In this document: positions 1 through 10,159 of the stretch, in pieces
How the letters are laid out: every line of letters starts with the position of its first letter
How positions within the stretch are numbered: position 1 is the first letter of the stretch
Source: Zygaena filipendulae
Lineage: Eukaryota; Arthropoda; Insecta; Lepidoptera; Zygaenidae
NCBI GenBank assembly: GCA_907165275.2
Contig: OU015655.1
Span: forward strand, 9,374,501 to 9,438,500
DNA length: 64,000 nucleotides
Reading direction: 5' to 3'
Notes under the pieces: model-generated
Databases searched by the model: none
Told to the model about the DNA's origin: nothing
The model's input: only the letters and a program-made list of their open reading frames with translations
Made by a program: the position numbers and the translations under genes

Positions 1-751
1 AATCACGAAACTTCGTTTGGTGTATTGTTGGGAACCGTATGCGACAAAAGGTAAATAATTTGTAGCCACGTGGGACGACCGCTGACGTCATTTTAAGAAA
101 CGGAGTCCATGCCAAAGCATATTATGCTAGGAGGCCTATAGTGAATGAAACTTAAGCATTCAGTTAACATTAAATAACTGTTTATAATACGTAGTCGGCA
201 AATGTTAGTGTGTGCGCTAATTTGACCTGTGACTATGGCGTCATACCTTAGAATATTTAACCGAAAGGAGACGCTATTGTCGGACAACCCCTTTCCTTCT
301 CTGGCTCTGGCTCTGTATTGACATATTTTTGTATTCTTTGTATGCGTGTTTTCTTAGTTTTGTCAAATGTACCTCACCGCAGCTAGTAAAACGTCATCTC
401 AGCGACGGCATTGTGGATAACATAGCACTGAAGAATGAGACAATGGTTTATAAAATTGTTATATTGCATTGTTATTGTAATGTGTACCTAGTACCTCCCT
501 ATAACACAAGTTATCTAACATGTTACATAGTCTGTAAGCACCCTAAAGTGACAGAAGTTTTCGTTCACCACATTGTGTATGTGACGATGATATGACGTCA
601 CCATATTCAAACACTCAAAACTGACCACGCTTCAATATGTAGAGATAGAACTTAAAAAAATGAAGCACACTTTTAAATTTTTTAACTGAATTAAAGTCAA
701 ACTAAACTCAACAATCTCTTCCATAGTTATTGATCATATACATACTTACCT
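1..751. other. AT-rich non-coding stretch
   Basis: No gene or repeat structure recognised. Two perfect CRE-like octamers TGACGTCA lie at 83-90 and 593-600. Open frames here are short and have no recognisable domain. Confidence 0.5.
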
Positions 752-950
752 ATCCTACTAGTACCTACTAGAAATGTGAAAGTTTGGATTTTTGTTAATC
801 ACGCGTAAACGGATTCACGGATTTAGATGAAATTTGGCACACAAATAGCCATTTTCTGAATTAATAGAGGATATAATTTGTATCCGGAACTCAGAATTCC
901 CGAGCGTATCTCGAAATGTACATAGGTGGAATCGCCGGTAACAGCTAGTA
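752..950 (-). mobile_element. SINE-like element, divergent copy
   Basis: Read on the minus strand it begins TACTAGCTGTTACCGGCG and ends in the typical tail CACATTTCTAGTAGGTAC. The internal block that reads GATGAAATTTGGCACACAA on the plus strand is shared with the better-preserved copy at 43,732. The head lacks the CCCCGCGG core, so this is an old or different subfamily member of the commonest repeat in the window. Confidence 0.6.
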
Positions 951-1707
951 AAAACATAATTCATAAGCACCTAGAAACACCTATTTAAAAGTTATCGGGA
1001 ATAAATATTCTTTTTGTATATACAGGAGAATTCTTTATAAATAAATGACTTTTATTTGTTACATTAGTCGCTAATTTTTGTATGTGACTTATAATAAATT
1101 TAAATGATACAATTTAATAACTATGCAATAGTAAACAGGACCAGCAACATGAAGGTAATCTACTTGGTCGCCCTTCTCTTTTGCTCCCGTAAAAAGATGT
1201 ATTTTTATCTCCTTCCAACGTGCGTACAGCTTCGCCTCAATACAGTTTCCGAGAACTCTCCAAGCTGCCCAGGTAGATGATATCAACATCACAGTGTTGT
1301 TCACGGTGTAAACGAATGTTTTAATAACTTTTAAATTTAAGTAAAAACTTGTTTTCATACGCGACCAAATAAGGCATTGCGAAATGAGATCTCGATTTTT
1401 TCCACATCGAATCCGTATCAAGTATAATTTTGATTCATATAGATTTAATAGGTATATATGAGAAGAACTGTAAAAATCTCGCAATACCTCAAACGCTAGC
1501 AAAACTCCGAAAACCGGTGTTGTTTATCACAGTAACTATACACAAATAAATAAATATATAAATAAACTATTCGTCCGGAAATGGTCTTAACACGAAACTT
1601 TTTCGCAGTGCTGGCAGGATCTTGTGATCAATCTACAATAATACCGTATTGTATAATAAAACGCGACGCTAAATTTGACACAAATATGAAATAGCAATAG
1701 TACATTG
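951..1707. other. Non-coding, with one ambiguous coding-like patch
   Basis: Mostly AT-rich. The patch 1,140-1,290 is clearly richer in GC. On the plus strand it opens with a start codon at 1,149 and a hydrophobic peptide MKVIYLVALLFCS, closing at 1,280 after 43 codons. On the minus strand the same DNA is inside a 137-codon open frame (1,089-1,502). Neither translation is recognised, so no gene is called. Confidence 0.3.
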
Positions 1708-1819
1708 TTATCCTAGGGGTGAAAGTAACTTACTTAGCCCCGAGACGGGGTTTGGCGCCCGAGCGTAGCGAGGGCGCCAATATATCGAGGGACTAAATAA
1801 GTCTTTCTCCCGAGGATAA
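1708..1819. mobile_element. Foldback element with GC-rich core
   Basis: A 112-bp imperfect palindrome. The outer arms read TTATCCTAGGGGTGAAAG on the left and CTTTCTCCCGAGGATAA on the right. Inside them come CTTACTTAGCCCC against GGGACTAAATAAG, and the centre is a perfect GGCGCCC (1,754-1,760) / GGGCGCC (1,772-1,778) stem around an 11-bp loop. The core is strikingly GC-rich against AT-rich flanks. It could be a tiny MITE or a structured RNA-forming sequence; family unknown. Confidence 0.55.
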
Positions 1820-3840
1820 TAAAAAACTTGAGTTTCTGCAGTATCCAGCTGTCAGTTGAAAGCGATTCTCCCTAGGGCTGCAAAGGGTTACTTTCAACCT
1901 GCTTCTCAGGCAACTTCAGACCTACTTTTCGAGTATGAGTAATGAAAAATAATTGCTAGACTTACAGTGCAGGTGGCAGGTACTGCTATCCTAATCGGTA
2001 TCGGTATCCTTAACAATATTAAAAAAAAAATTAAGATACGTAGTTATCTAAGGCTCTCACAGGGAAATCAAACTAGCGTCACACGCTATAAAATTATAAT
2101 AATTTGTTTAACCTTTATTAAGAGATGACGTTGTAAAAAAAATCTTTTCAGTATAAATTTTAACCAGATTTTTCCGGAACACCTATAATATAGAAATAGA
2201 TGAACATAAAAAGCAAAACTTAATCTAAATACAAAATTTGATTCAAATCATTAGAGCCGTTTGGGAGATAGGGAGGTACACGAGGTATATTATATACCTA
2301 CTTACCTAAAAAAGTATATATTCGAAATAACTCGTTTAAAAATTTAAGGCTGGCGAATTTGATATACGCTAGAATTATTATTAGTGTAGATATTGTATAA
2401 TAATGTTCCTTATTTTATTATTAAAAATAAAGTTATAAATCGTATTTTTAATGAGTTAATTAATTTAATTTATGTACGATCTATACGCGTGTTTTGATTT
2501 TAATATACATATTAGTTTAGTTTCCAAATATAGTGAAAGACACCTGCAAGGCGTCGTGTTTACCTATTCTGAATTTCCAGTTTCAACTATAGTTTTAGAT
2601 AAAAACAGGACATTATAATAAATACGTTAAGCTAATAAATACGTTAAGCTAGTTTGTGTAGCATATGCAAGTCAAATGTGTCGGTATTTCATTTGAAATG
2701 GGACTAAAACTACCTAGAAACTACCTATAAAAAAACTTCAAATAGATTATACATACACCGAAATGATTAAGTTTTAATTTTATTCATATGTTAAAATATT
2801 ATTATATTTAACTGTAGCTCAACTGTCATTTGAGAGTTTGTACGTTGAAGATATCTTAAAATCCCTTCAAATTTTATCTAAAGAATAAAGAATAAGTTAA
2901 TAAATAAGAAGTTGCCTTTAACGCCTTATTTTAGAATACAGATGTTACAATTATTATCTATTATTATGATAGTACCTAATAACGGGAAAATAAGAAAAAA
3001 TCAGATGTAAGAAAAAACCTAAATAAAAAGTTATATAGTAATTGATTCAATATGATTGAAACAACATTGATTCTTATTTTTTTTAATGGTTTTTATTTTT
3101 TAATTACTTTCTAATACACCCATACCTACTTATGGTTAACTCAAGTGAGTTTACCCGTATCACGCTAACATTTTATGTAATGACCTAGAATGTAATTTAA
3201 ACTATATTTGTACATCGGACTAGCAAGATAATGATAGCTAGGCTAGGATTACAAAAGTGCGTTGACACCGATAGCAAAGTGTACCAACTGATAAGTGCAC
3301 ATCTCAACAACACTCCAAGAACGATTAACAAATTGTAAGTACCACAAGTGTGATTGTGACACCACCTTAAGTACTGCTAATGTTATTATAGAGATTTCAA
3401 GATGTGGAATCTGGATGTAAGCCAGCTTCTGTTCAATTGCTATACGGTGATAATAAAAATAAGATAAATAAAAGAGTCATAGATACTTTGATAATAGTTA
3501 TCAGTTTGCAGCAAAGACATATCATTGGTTTGCAGTATTTGTTGCTCACTGTTACTGCATCTTTAGAGTACCTATATGTTATTTCTCTGAAGATTTGTTT
3601 TTGGTTTGTAATGAATAAACTCAAAACTACTGAACCGATTTCAGTGATAGAAATTTTTTTTTGGAAACTTTGATGTTTCGAATTTATGATTAAATACAAT
3701 ATATAAATAAAACTTTAATAGGTAAAAATACGTGTATGTGTTGTCATGGTCCTTCAAAAATGTAATCCTTAAATCAGTTCGCGAAAAAAAATTTTTTTCC
3801 AAGTGTTCCGACGCCAAAAAATATTTAAATATCTATATAA
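1820..3840. other. AT-rich non-coding stretch
   Basis: No gene recognised. A 17-bp direct duplication built on AATAAATACGTTAAGCT lies near 2,619-2,653. The rest is low-complexity A/T sequence. Confidence 0.5.
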
Positions 3841-3916
3841 AATATTATATTAAAATTTGAATATTATATTAAAATTTAAATATTATATTAAAATTTAAAT
3901 ATTATATTAAAATTTG
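3841..3916. repeat. Tandem repeat, 19-bp unit x4
   Basis: Four back-to-back copies of AATATTATATTAAAATTTR (R = A or G at the last position). Units begin at 3,841, 3,860, 3,879 and 3,898 and are otherwise identical, implying recent slippage or expansion. Confidence 0.9.
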
Positions 3917-4673
3917 TTTTAACTGTTATAGTTGCGTGTAGCAAATTAGTTGATCTCAACTTAAAAATTCAATGTGATATAGGTACCTAATATATTAAAC
4001 TCTCTTTTATAATAATATGAAAATAAAGTCTGCCCCTTGTGAGGATGGTTGTGACTTGTGACCATTTAAACATAAGGGGGAAATATGAACAAGTGAGGGA
4101 TACTCCGATTGCGAAATAAATAGTCTCGGGAAATAAGCTGTGTCATAAGAAAATGTATATTGTCGACTGTGATTACGATTTTGAATTTGTTTCTTCCTGA
4201 TAATTAAATGAGGAAACGCAAATTATAGAGAGAAAGAACTTTTTACAGAGAGATTGATAGAAAGTTTAGCCGTTCAGTGACAAATACACGTTACGTACAG
4301 AAAAGCTATACTTTTAAAGATAGGGTAAAAACATATTTTTGATAACAATTCTGCAGAAGCTACTTATTAAAAGTTCTTAATTTTTTTTTATATTACTGTT
4401 GAAACTGGGTGCCGGCTCTATTCAAACTTTGACTTAGAACTTTTTGCTGTTTTTTAATAATATTTTTACGTTTTGTGCTTGTGACACACAATACATTTAA
4501 TTTTTTTTTAAGAATTGATACTCAAACTTTATTCATAAATCGATCAGTCTAGATTTACGTATAGCCTCAGGTAGTAGCTTACAGTATCACGAGTGTGCTC
4601 CATGCATCGGCGTACAAACTTTTTCAGGATGGCTCCATGCGATATGAATTCTAAAATTTTTCTCAGGACATAC
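3917..4673. other. AT-rich non-coding stretch
   Basis: No gene or repeat structure recognised. Confidence 0.45.
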
Positions 4674-4913
4674 GGACATAGATAAGCAATAGGGTGTTAA
4701 CCCACACTGGAGAAATTTTGAGTAAATCGTGTTTTAAACGCAATTGTGCCATTTTCTGTCAACATTTTTTTATGTTCAACAATTTGATAGTATTCAAAAA
4801 ATGTAATGAGGTAAAAACATAATTAAAAAACGTTCCGTATATAACTCTCAATAAAGCTTTTTGTACCAATAACTTAATGATGTGGGTTAACATGTTATTG
4901 CTTATCGGTATCC
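4674..4913 (+). mobile_element. GATAAGCAATA MITE, copy A
   Basis: About 240 bp with terminal inverted repeats built on GGAyryAGATAAGCAATA followed by TGTTAACCCACA. The left end is at 4,674-4,707 and the right end is its reverse complement, ending at 4,913. The internal sequence ATAATTAAAAAACGTTCC is shared with copy C at 50.7 kb. Short direct repeats CATAC (4,669-4,673 and 4,913-4,917) flank it, overlapping the right end by one base. There is no coding capacity, so it is a non-autonomous DNA transposon. Confidence 0.85.
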
Positions 4914-4930
4914 ATACATAGTTTACCTAT

Positions 4931-5167
4931 GGACGCAGATAAGCAATAACATGTTAACCCACAATATTAAGTTATTGATTCAAAACGCTTTATTGACAGT
5001 TATAGTGCGTTTTTTTAATTATGTGTTCACCTTATTACATTGTTTAAATACCAAAAAACATTTAAACATAAAAAAATGCTGAAACAAAATGACAATATGA
5101 TTTTAAAACACGATTTATTCGAAATTTCTCCAATGTGGGTTAACACACTATTGCTTATCTATGTTCC
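4931..5167 (-). mobile_element. GATAAGCAATA MITE, copy B (inverted)
   Basis: Second copy, in opposite orientation to copy A and only 17 bp away. Its left end GATAAGCAATAACATGTTAA starts at 4,938 and its right end CACACTATTGCTTATC stops at 5,159; the outer GGA/TCC bases extend it to 4,931-5,167. CCTAT flanks both sides (4,926-4,930 and 5,166-5,170). Together, A and B form a ~490-bp palindrome able to fold back on itself. Confidence 0.85.
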
Positions 5168-5972
5168 TATAAGGTACTTACCTACTAGGTATATTCTCGG
5201 AATTCGATCGGTGATTTTTTACAACTAAATTAGTGTAAAAAGTTTAAAAGCCTGAATTTAATGACGTCACCCAAGGGTTTTTCTGAAGATCCATTTTAAT
5301 AAGATTTTGGTAATATTCTGTAGATTCATTAGCATGAATATATTTAGCTGAGTAAGTTTGACATACATTATATATAAGTTTGACATGTATTATATTATTT
5401 TTATGGTATTTTGATAAGGCTTCATATTTTACTGCCGTATCGCTTGAAGTGGTGGTTGATTAAGCAGATATTTGCTAATATACTATTTACCTTATAACAT
5501 ACAAGTAGGCACCTCCGGGTAACGTTCAAGATATCGGTCTAAAATAGTTGCTATAAAGTTCGAGCAAAGAACGCGGGAGCAGTGTTCAAACATTGATAAA
5601 TGATAAGAGATCGACAAATTCGGCTTTTTGTCAACAAATTTATATCGATCACCAAGTTTTATCATGAAAATAATATTTTATACTTTGAACATATACGAAT
5701 TATACTCAGGTACATACAAATGTCGGACAACAAATCTCGCTAAGGCTTGTTAACCACTTAATTTTATTTTGGTGAATTATTATTTATTATGTAGGTATGT
5801 ATCCTTTGATCTTATTATTTTTACACTAAAGAAGATATTCGTCAACTTCTCTTTTGTAAGGTCTTCCTTATTTAGTGTAGGTAACCGTACTTAACATCCC
5901 CAAGCGTCAAGTTCCAACACTTTGTTTAAAAGAAAAAAGAAAGAGAATCTAGCGATTTTTAGAATACTATTG
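5168..5972. other. AT-rich non-coding stretch
   Basis: No gene recognised. A TGACGTCA octamer lies at 5,262-5,269. Confidence 0.45.
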
Positions 5973-6165
5973 ATAAGATAAGATAAGATAAACTTTATTC
6001 AGCAAGAACAAACACATACACCACGCAACAAACACTTTACAATATCAAGGTAAATAAAAGTATGTGGTGCAGTGCCTTGCTAAAAGGAACTCCACTTAGC
6101 ATATGCTGCGACCGTAGTAGCCACAGCGCTGATTTTCAGTGGAGCCCCAGCGTTCTGCCTGTGAA
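5973..6165 (-). mobile_element. 3' end of a LINE (CR1-type tail)
   Basis: On the minus strand the segment ends GAATAAAGTTTATC followed by a short TTATC repeat (plus strand GATAA x4 from 5,973), which is a polyadenylation-like signal plus the pentamer tail of many insect LINEs. Upstream on that strand is the block GGGGCTCCACTGAAAATCAG, which I recall from lepidopteran LINE 3' UTRs. No reverse transcriptase sequence remains, so this is a 5'-truncated insertion. Confidence 0.55.
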
Positions 6166-7430
6166 ATTATCGGAATTATCAAAAGTCACAAAATTTATAT
6201 TGGAAACATTCGTATTCCAAAGTCTCTCGTCGACTCTTAGTCCAGAAACGAAGAAATAAGAAATAGGGACACTCACAACTCCCCGAGTTCAATTTAGTAT
6301 GTGTAAGACAGCTATAGTGTGGACACGGCCTATAGTGGCCTCGAGACTGCCTATTTGCATAGGCCGAACGGGCCCATCATGTTTATACAACGTAGAGTGT
6401 TCACGATAAAAAACCCGAAGACGTTTACGTAGAAGTATCAATTTACAAAAAAAAAGAAAACGATAGTTGTAGTTAGGTAATATAATTTTCTGTGCATGTA
6501 GCAGGTAAGTAAATATTTCTGCTAACAAATAATATCTCTTAATATTGTCCCTCGCGTTTTCACTCGCTTTTATTCAGGGATAAAAAGTATATAATATATA
6601 TGTATCCCTTTCCGCACCACCTCTGACAACGTCTTAAGGCGAGCGAATGGAAACAACCACTCTTGTTAAATGATCGTTTTTTAATACTGTCAACATACAC
6701 CACTTCAGGTTGAGTAGTTAAGTCATGAAAGCATACCAAACAAACAAACTCACAATTGCGTTTAAATTATTAGGATAACTATAGCCTAGTAGGTATAGCA
6801 TATGCTATACTATCAAATTTAAAAAAAAAGCCATAAACAAGTGTTATTGTTGTTATGTTATGTTATTGAACTGTTTTCTACCTTTGGCAAAATATGCTGT
6901 TAATTTCTTGATATTAAATTTAAAAATGCTTAAAGAATATAGTCACCAATGAGTTAGGTTATTAGTATCGTAATACTGGTTATGCCTTGAATTAAATATG
7001 TTTTTATGTACTAAGTACCTATTATAATACTAGCTATTTGTCGACTTCGGGCCACAGGAAGTTCACGGTCGGGCGAGCGTGTCAACGTCGCCATGGAAAC
7101 CCGTTGATATCTTTCTTAACACTTTCTTTCACCTAACATGTATATCGCAGCCAACTATATAATCAGTCGTTCAACTAATGGACTGTGTTTTGTATAATAT
7201 TATAGGTATTACCGAGAAAAGAAAACTCCGCTGTTTTGTATTTGCACGCACCCCCACACGCTAGGTTGCGTATGCACTGTGATCCTAACAAAGTTGAGCG
7301 GCACCATGGGACCTATATGTCTGTGAGTGGTAACTATGTATCTATTTATCTATCTATTATGTTTCAACGAGCAATTGTTGTATATAAATATATGTGTATG
7401 TAGGTATACTGTATATAAATATATATGTAT
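6166..7430. other. Non-coding stretch
   Basis: No gene recognised. Slightly GC-richer patches at about 7,030-7,110 and 7,240-7,320 have no supported open frame. Confidence 0.4.
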
Positions 7431-7618
7431 ACTAGCTGTCCCCCGCGGTTTCACCCACTGTAATTTCGGAGTTCCTGCGGGAATTCCGGGATAAAAAATA
7501 TCCTATCTTTTAAGTTGGACCATATTATAAATGGTTACAAAATTTTATCAAAATCCGTTCAGTAGTTTAGGAGTTCATCGCGGACAAACAACGTGACACG
7601 TGATTTATATATATTAAG
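7431..7618 (+). mobile_element. SINE-like element
   Basis: Starts ACTAGCTGTCCCCCGCGG, continues with the TTTCACCC and GGGAATTCCGGGATAAAA blocks, then AAATCCGTTCAGTAGTTTAG. It ends CAACGTGACACGTGATTTAT, an ending shared with the inverted copy at 14.9 kb. A second copy in opposite orientation follows 25 bp downstream. Confidence 0.8.
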
Positions 7619-7642
7619 ATAAGATAGAATAATAATCTGAAT

Positions 7643-7804
7643 CTCGGAAACAGCTCCAACGGTTTTTCATGAGTATGTAGGGGGGTTTCCATCATACAGT
7701 TTTGCATAAAAGTTGCCAGGATACAGAAAGAGACATACTTATACCCTAGAATTTCAGCGAGAATTCCGAAATTAACCCAGGTGAAACCGCAAGGAACAGC
7801 TAGT
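7643..7804 (-). mobile_element. SINE-like element, inverted partner
   Basis: Degraded minus-strand copy. It ends, on the plus strand, with GGTGAAACCGCAAGGAACAG then CTAGTTA, the reverse complement of the SINE head. The weakly conserved body contains ATAGTTTTGCATAAAA-like sequence typical of the subfamily. With the copy at 7,431 it forms an inverted pair. Confidence 0.65.
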
Positions 7805-8063
7805 TACATAGGTACCTACCTAAATACTGCAAAATCTATGCAAATACTAACCAAACACCATATTTTAGACTGGTTGCAATGGTCACAGTTTGGAGTGGTG
7901 CAAAAGAAAAAAGAGCATATCTAGAAGTGCTATTATTGCTGGTTGTTTCCCTTTCAAAAATCTTTCTCATCAAACCAAATAAATAAGTAAATAATTTCTA
8001 AGTAGGTACTTGGTAAATTATAATTTATAAAAAGAACAAAATGAAACATAGACGTCAGATAGT

Positions 8064-8215
8064 TGAGATAATGCGGTCGTGGCTGGGCGTGTGGCGGTTT
8101 GCGGTGTGGCCCGCTCGGCTCGCTGGGCCCGGTCGTGCGGCCCGCAGCTATCGGCCTCTCATCTCGCTCCTTGCCGCTCACGACTATACTCAGAGAAGAG
8201 CGTTTTCAGAACGTA
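8064..8215. other. GC-rich island
   Basis: About 150 bp of strongly GC-rich sequence (GGCGTGTGGCGGTTTGCGG, GGGCCCGGTCGTGCGGCCCG) in otherwise AT-rich surroundings. Both strands have a short open frame across it, with Arg/Ala/Pro-rich translations that are expected from composition alone. It may be a promoter or 5' untranslated exon, but no splice site or domain settles it. Confidence 0.35.
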
Positions 8216-8289
8216 GGCTGTTGTTGTAAACAATAGCCTGAAGGTTCTGTCTTTAAAGCTTTTCTATACCTACAGATTTTGTAAGACAG

Positions 8290-8446
8290 CGTTGAAATTG
8301 ATTGCCCATCTATATTGATAATATACATTTTTTATCACCCAAATTTAGAATAAACAAATGTTCAATATTATGTTTACTGTGACGCAGGGATTAAACCCGA
8401 GGCACCTGCAGGCATAGCACTAACCACTAGAGTCTAGACCAAGAGT
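8290..8446 (-). mobile_element. tRNA-derived SINE head
   Basis: On the minus strand there is a TAGTGGTTAGTG block (A-box-like) and, about 25 bases later, GGTTTAATCCC (close to the RNA polymerase III B box GGTTCGANTCC). The spacing suits a degenerate tRNA. The following body is AT-rich (ATTCTAAATTTGGGTGATAA). It does not fold as an intact tRNA, so a SINE fragment is more likely than a tRNA gene. Confidence 0.5.
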
Positions 8447-8906
8447 GCTGTAAAATGAACGTTATAGGTTTGTTGTGTAAGTACCAGGTATATACCTAGA
8501 TAAAAACTTATGCATAGCACCTGTGTTCGTTTCCCGTCTCATTACCGCCGCTGTTAGGACTCTCGCACTAAGAGGAGTCTTCGGCACGCAGCTTTGTTTC
8601 TCGTATGTATGAAATTCCACGTCATTTACGCGTGCGTGCCTACTTAGCGCACGGATTCTCGCAAGCCGCAAGTTTGGAGCCTTTGTCAACTCAATGTTGT
8701 ATTTTTCTTTTTTTGTCTTTCTTAGATTGTTATGTACAGCCAGTTTTATCTTTTTGATTGAGTTTCTGGCGGGAATCAGTCATTTGCGTTCATTTTTTGT
8801 GATTTATAAAATGAGTATTATTTTAAAGGCATTGAAATATATAATATAGGTATGTCTCGAATATCATAATGCGGTGTTGACAACTTTTGAACATCATAAT
8901 TCTAAC
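8447..8906. other. Non-coding stretch
   Basis: The patch 8,520-8,690 is moderately GC-rich and open on the minus strand, but the translation has no recognised motif. No gene called. Confidence 0.35.
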
Positions 8907-9193
8907 TAGTCTGTAATTTAGAAAATTAAAAATCATTAGACACGTATTTTTTTATTTTTCAAATATATGAAAATACACAGAGATAAAGCGCATTCAAATT
9001 TAGGGTGCGGGCTCGTGACGTCACTTACCGCTACAAGCCGCCATACAAACTGCACTAGTTAGTGATGTCACGCGAAATTTCAACTCAATGTATCACTGTT
9101 ATTATTTGATTACGTAAAAAAAGAAAAAATAAGTGTCCAATATTTTTTATTAATCTACAAGACGGACTAAAAAAAATAGTCAAATAGCCTATT
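8907..9193 (+). mobile_element. M1 MITE, copy 1
   Basis: Member of a seven-copy family in this window. The left side carries a diverged TAGTCTGTAATTTAGAAAAT, the middle CGCATTCAAATTTAGGGTG, and the right side TCTACAAGACGGACTAAAAA ending near ATAGCCTA. It contains a perfect TGACGTCA (9,016-9,023) and a one-base variant TGATGTCA near 9,064. Non-coding. Confidence 0.8.
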
Positions 9194-9649
9194 ACGCATA
9201 AAATGTATTCTGTAATTGAAGAAATGATGACGTTTCTTGAACACTACCATATAAATAACTTTTGAATACCATCCCCTTTGAAACTGTGAACTACAAGTAG
9301 TGATTTGATTCTTGTTTTATTATACGTATCGCTGGGATTGCAATGACCTGCAGGAGTCTGTGTTTCATCAAAGCCGTAATTTGGACCTCTTCAAGATTGG
9401 AGTGAATAGACCCATTAATTGGCAGGCATGCGGCGGTAGATATCGTTGCTTCAAATCGAGCGAGATTATAGACGAATGTCTGACCAATCGTTAAAAAAAA
9501 CAGGCTGACCAGCTAACCAACCAACTTAATCTCTTCAAACCTAGGCCAATTTTCATTATTAATCTAAGTTAACCTACTGTCTTTATCAGTGCCCAGAGTA
9601 TTTATGTATTATCTGTGGCCCAGATTTTAAAAAATATAGGGTATAGTAA

Positions 9650-9732
9650 GTAGGTACTTCCGAGATACGGAAGTCGGAATACCCGCTGGATCTCCAAAAC
9701 TAACGTGAGTAAAACCGCGGGATCAGCTAGTA
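9650..9732 (-). mobile_element. SINE-like fragment
   Basis: Ends GTAAAACCGCGGGATCAGCT, the reverse complement of the SINE head, with degraded sequence before it. Only the head region survives. The rest of 9,194-9,982 shows nothing else that can be supported. Confidence 0.6.
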
Positions 9733-9982
9733 TAAATATATTTGATTTTATTTGAAAGCAAAAAAGTACGTATTTCTGGGTTTTCGTTCTCAAGGGCGAA
9801 ACGATTGAAACGCGTCTGACACCACTGAAGAATAGCTAGTTTATACGTATTTTTTTACTATTCCAAACTAACCAATCTTCAGCGATTTTGAGTGTAGGTA
9901 GTGTGTAATTGGGTATTTATAAATTTTTTTTTACTTCATTTAGACTTTATTTGCTTAACTAATCTAAACATAAAATGCTTTG

Positions 9983-10159
9983 TCCTGAATGACTGATGGA
10001 TCAACGCACAGCCTAAACCGCTGATCATAGAGACCTGAAACTTAGAGGGTGTGTTCTTTGTATGACGTAGGCATCCGATAAGAAAGATTTTTTGAAAATT
10101 CAACCCCTAAGGGGATGAAAAGGGGTAGCAAAGTTTGAAACCGCGCAGGACAGCTAGTT
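9983..10159. mobile_element. Composite SINE-like repeat
   Basis: GGATCAACGCACAGCC, CATAGAGACCTGAAACTTAG and CCTAAGGGGATGAAAAGGGG are blocks I recognise from a dispersed arthropod repeat. It ends AAACCGCGCAGGACAGCTAG, the inverted head of the common SINE, suggesting a chimeric or nested copy. Confidence 0.5.

Noticed and set aside
7030..7110. GC-richer patch with a start codon in GCCATGG context
   Set aside because: The frame closes within a few codons and no donor follows.
8380..8446. Possible tRNA gene on the minus strand
   Set aside because: A- and B-box-like words are present but a proper cloverleaf could not be drawn; a tRNA-derived SINE explains it better.
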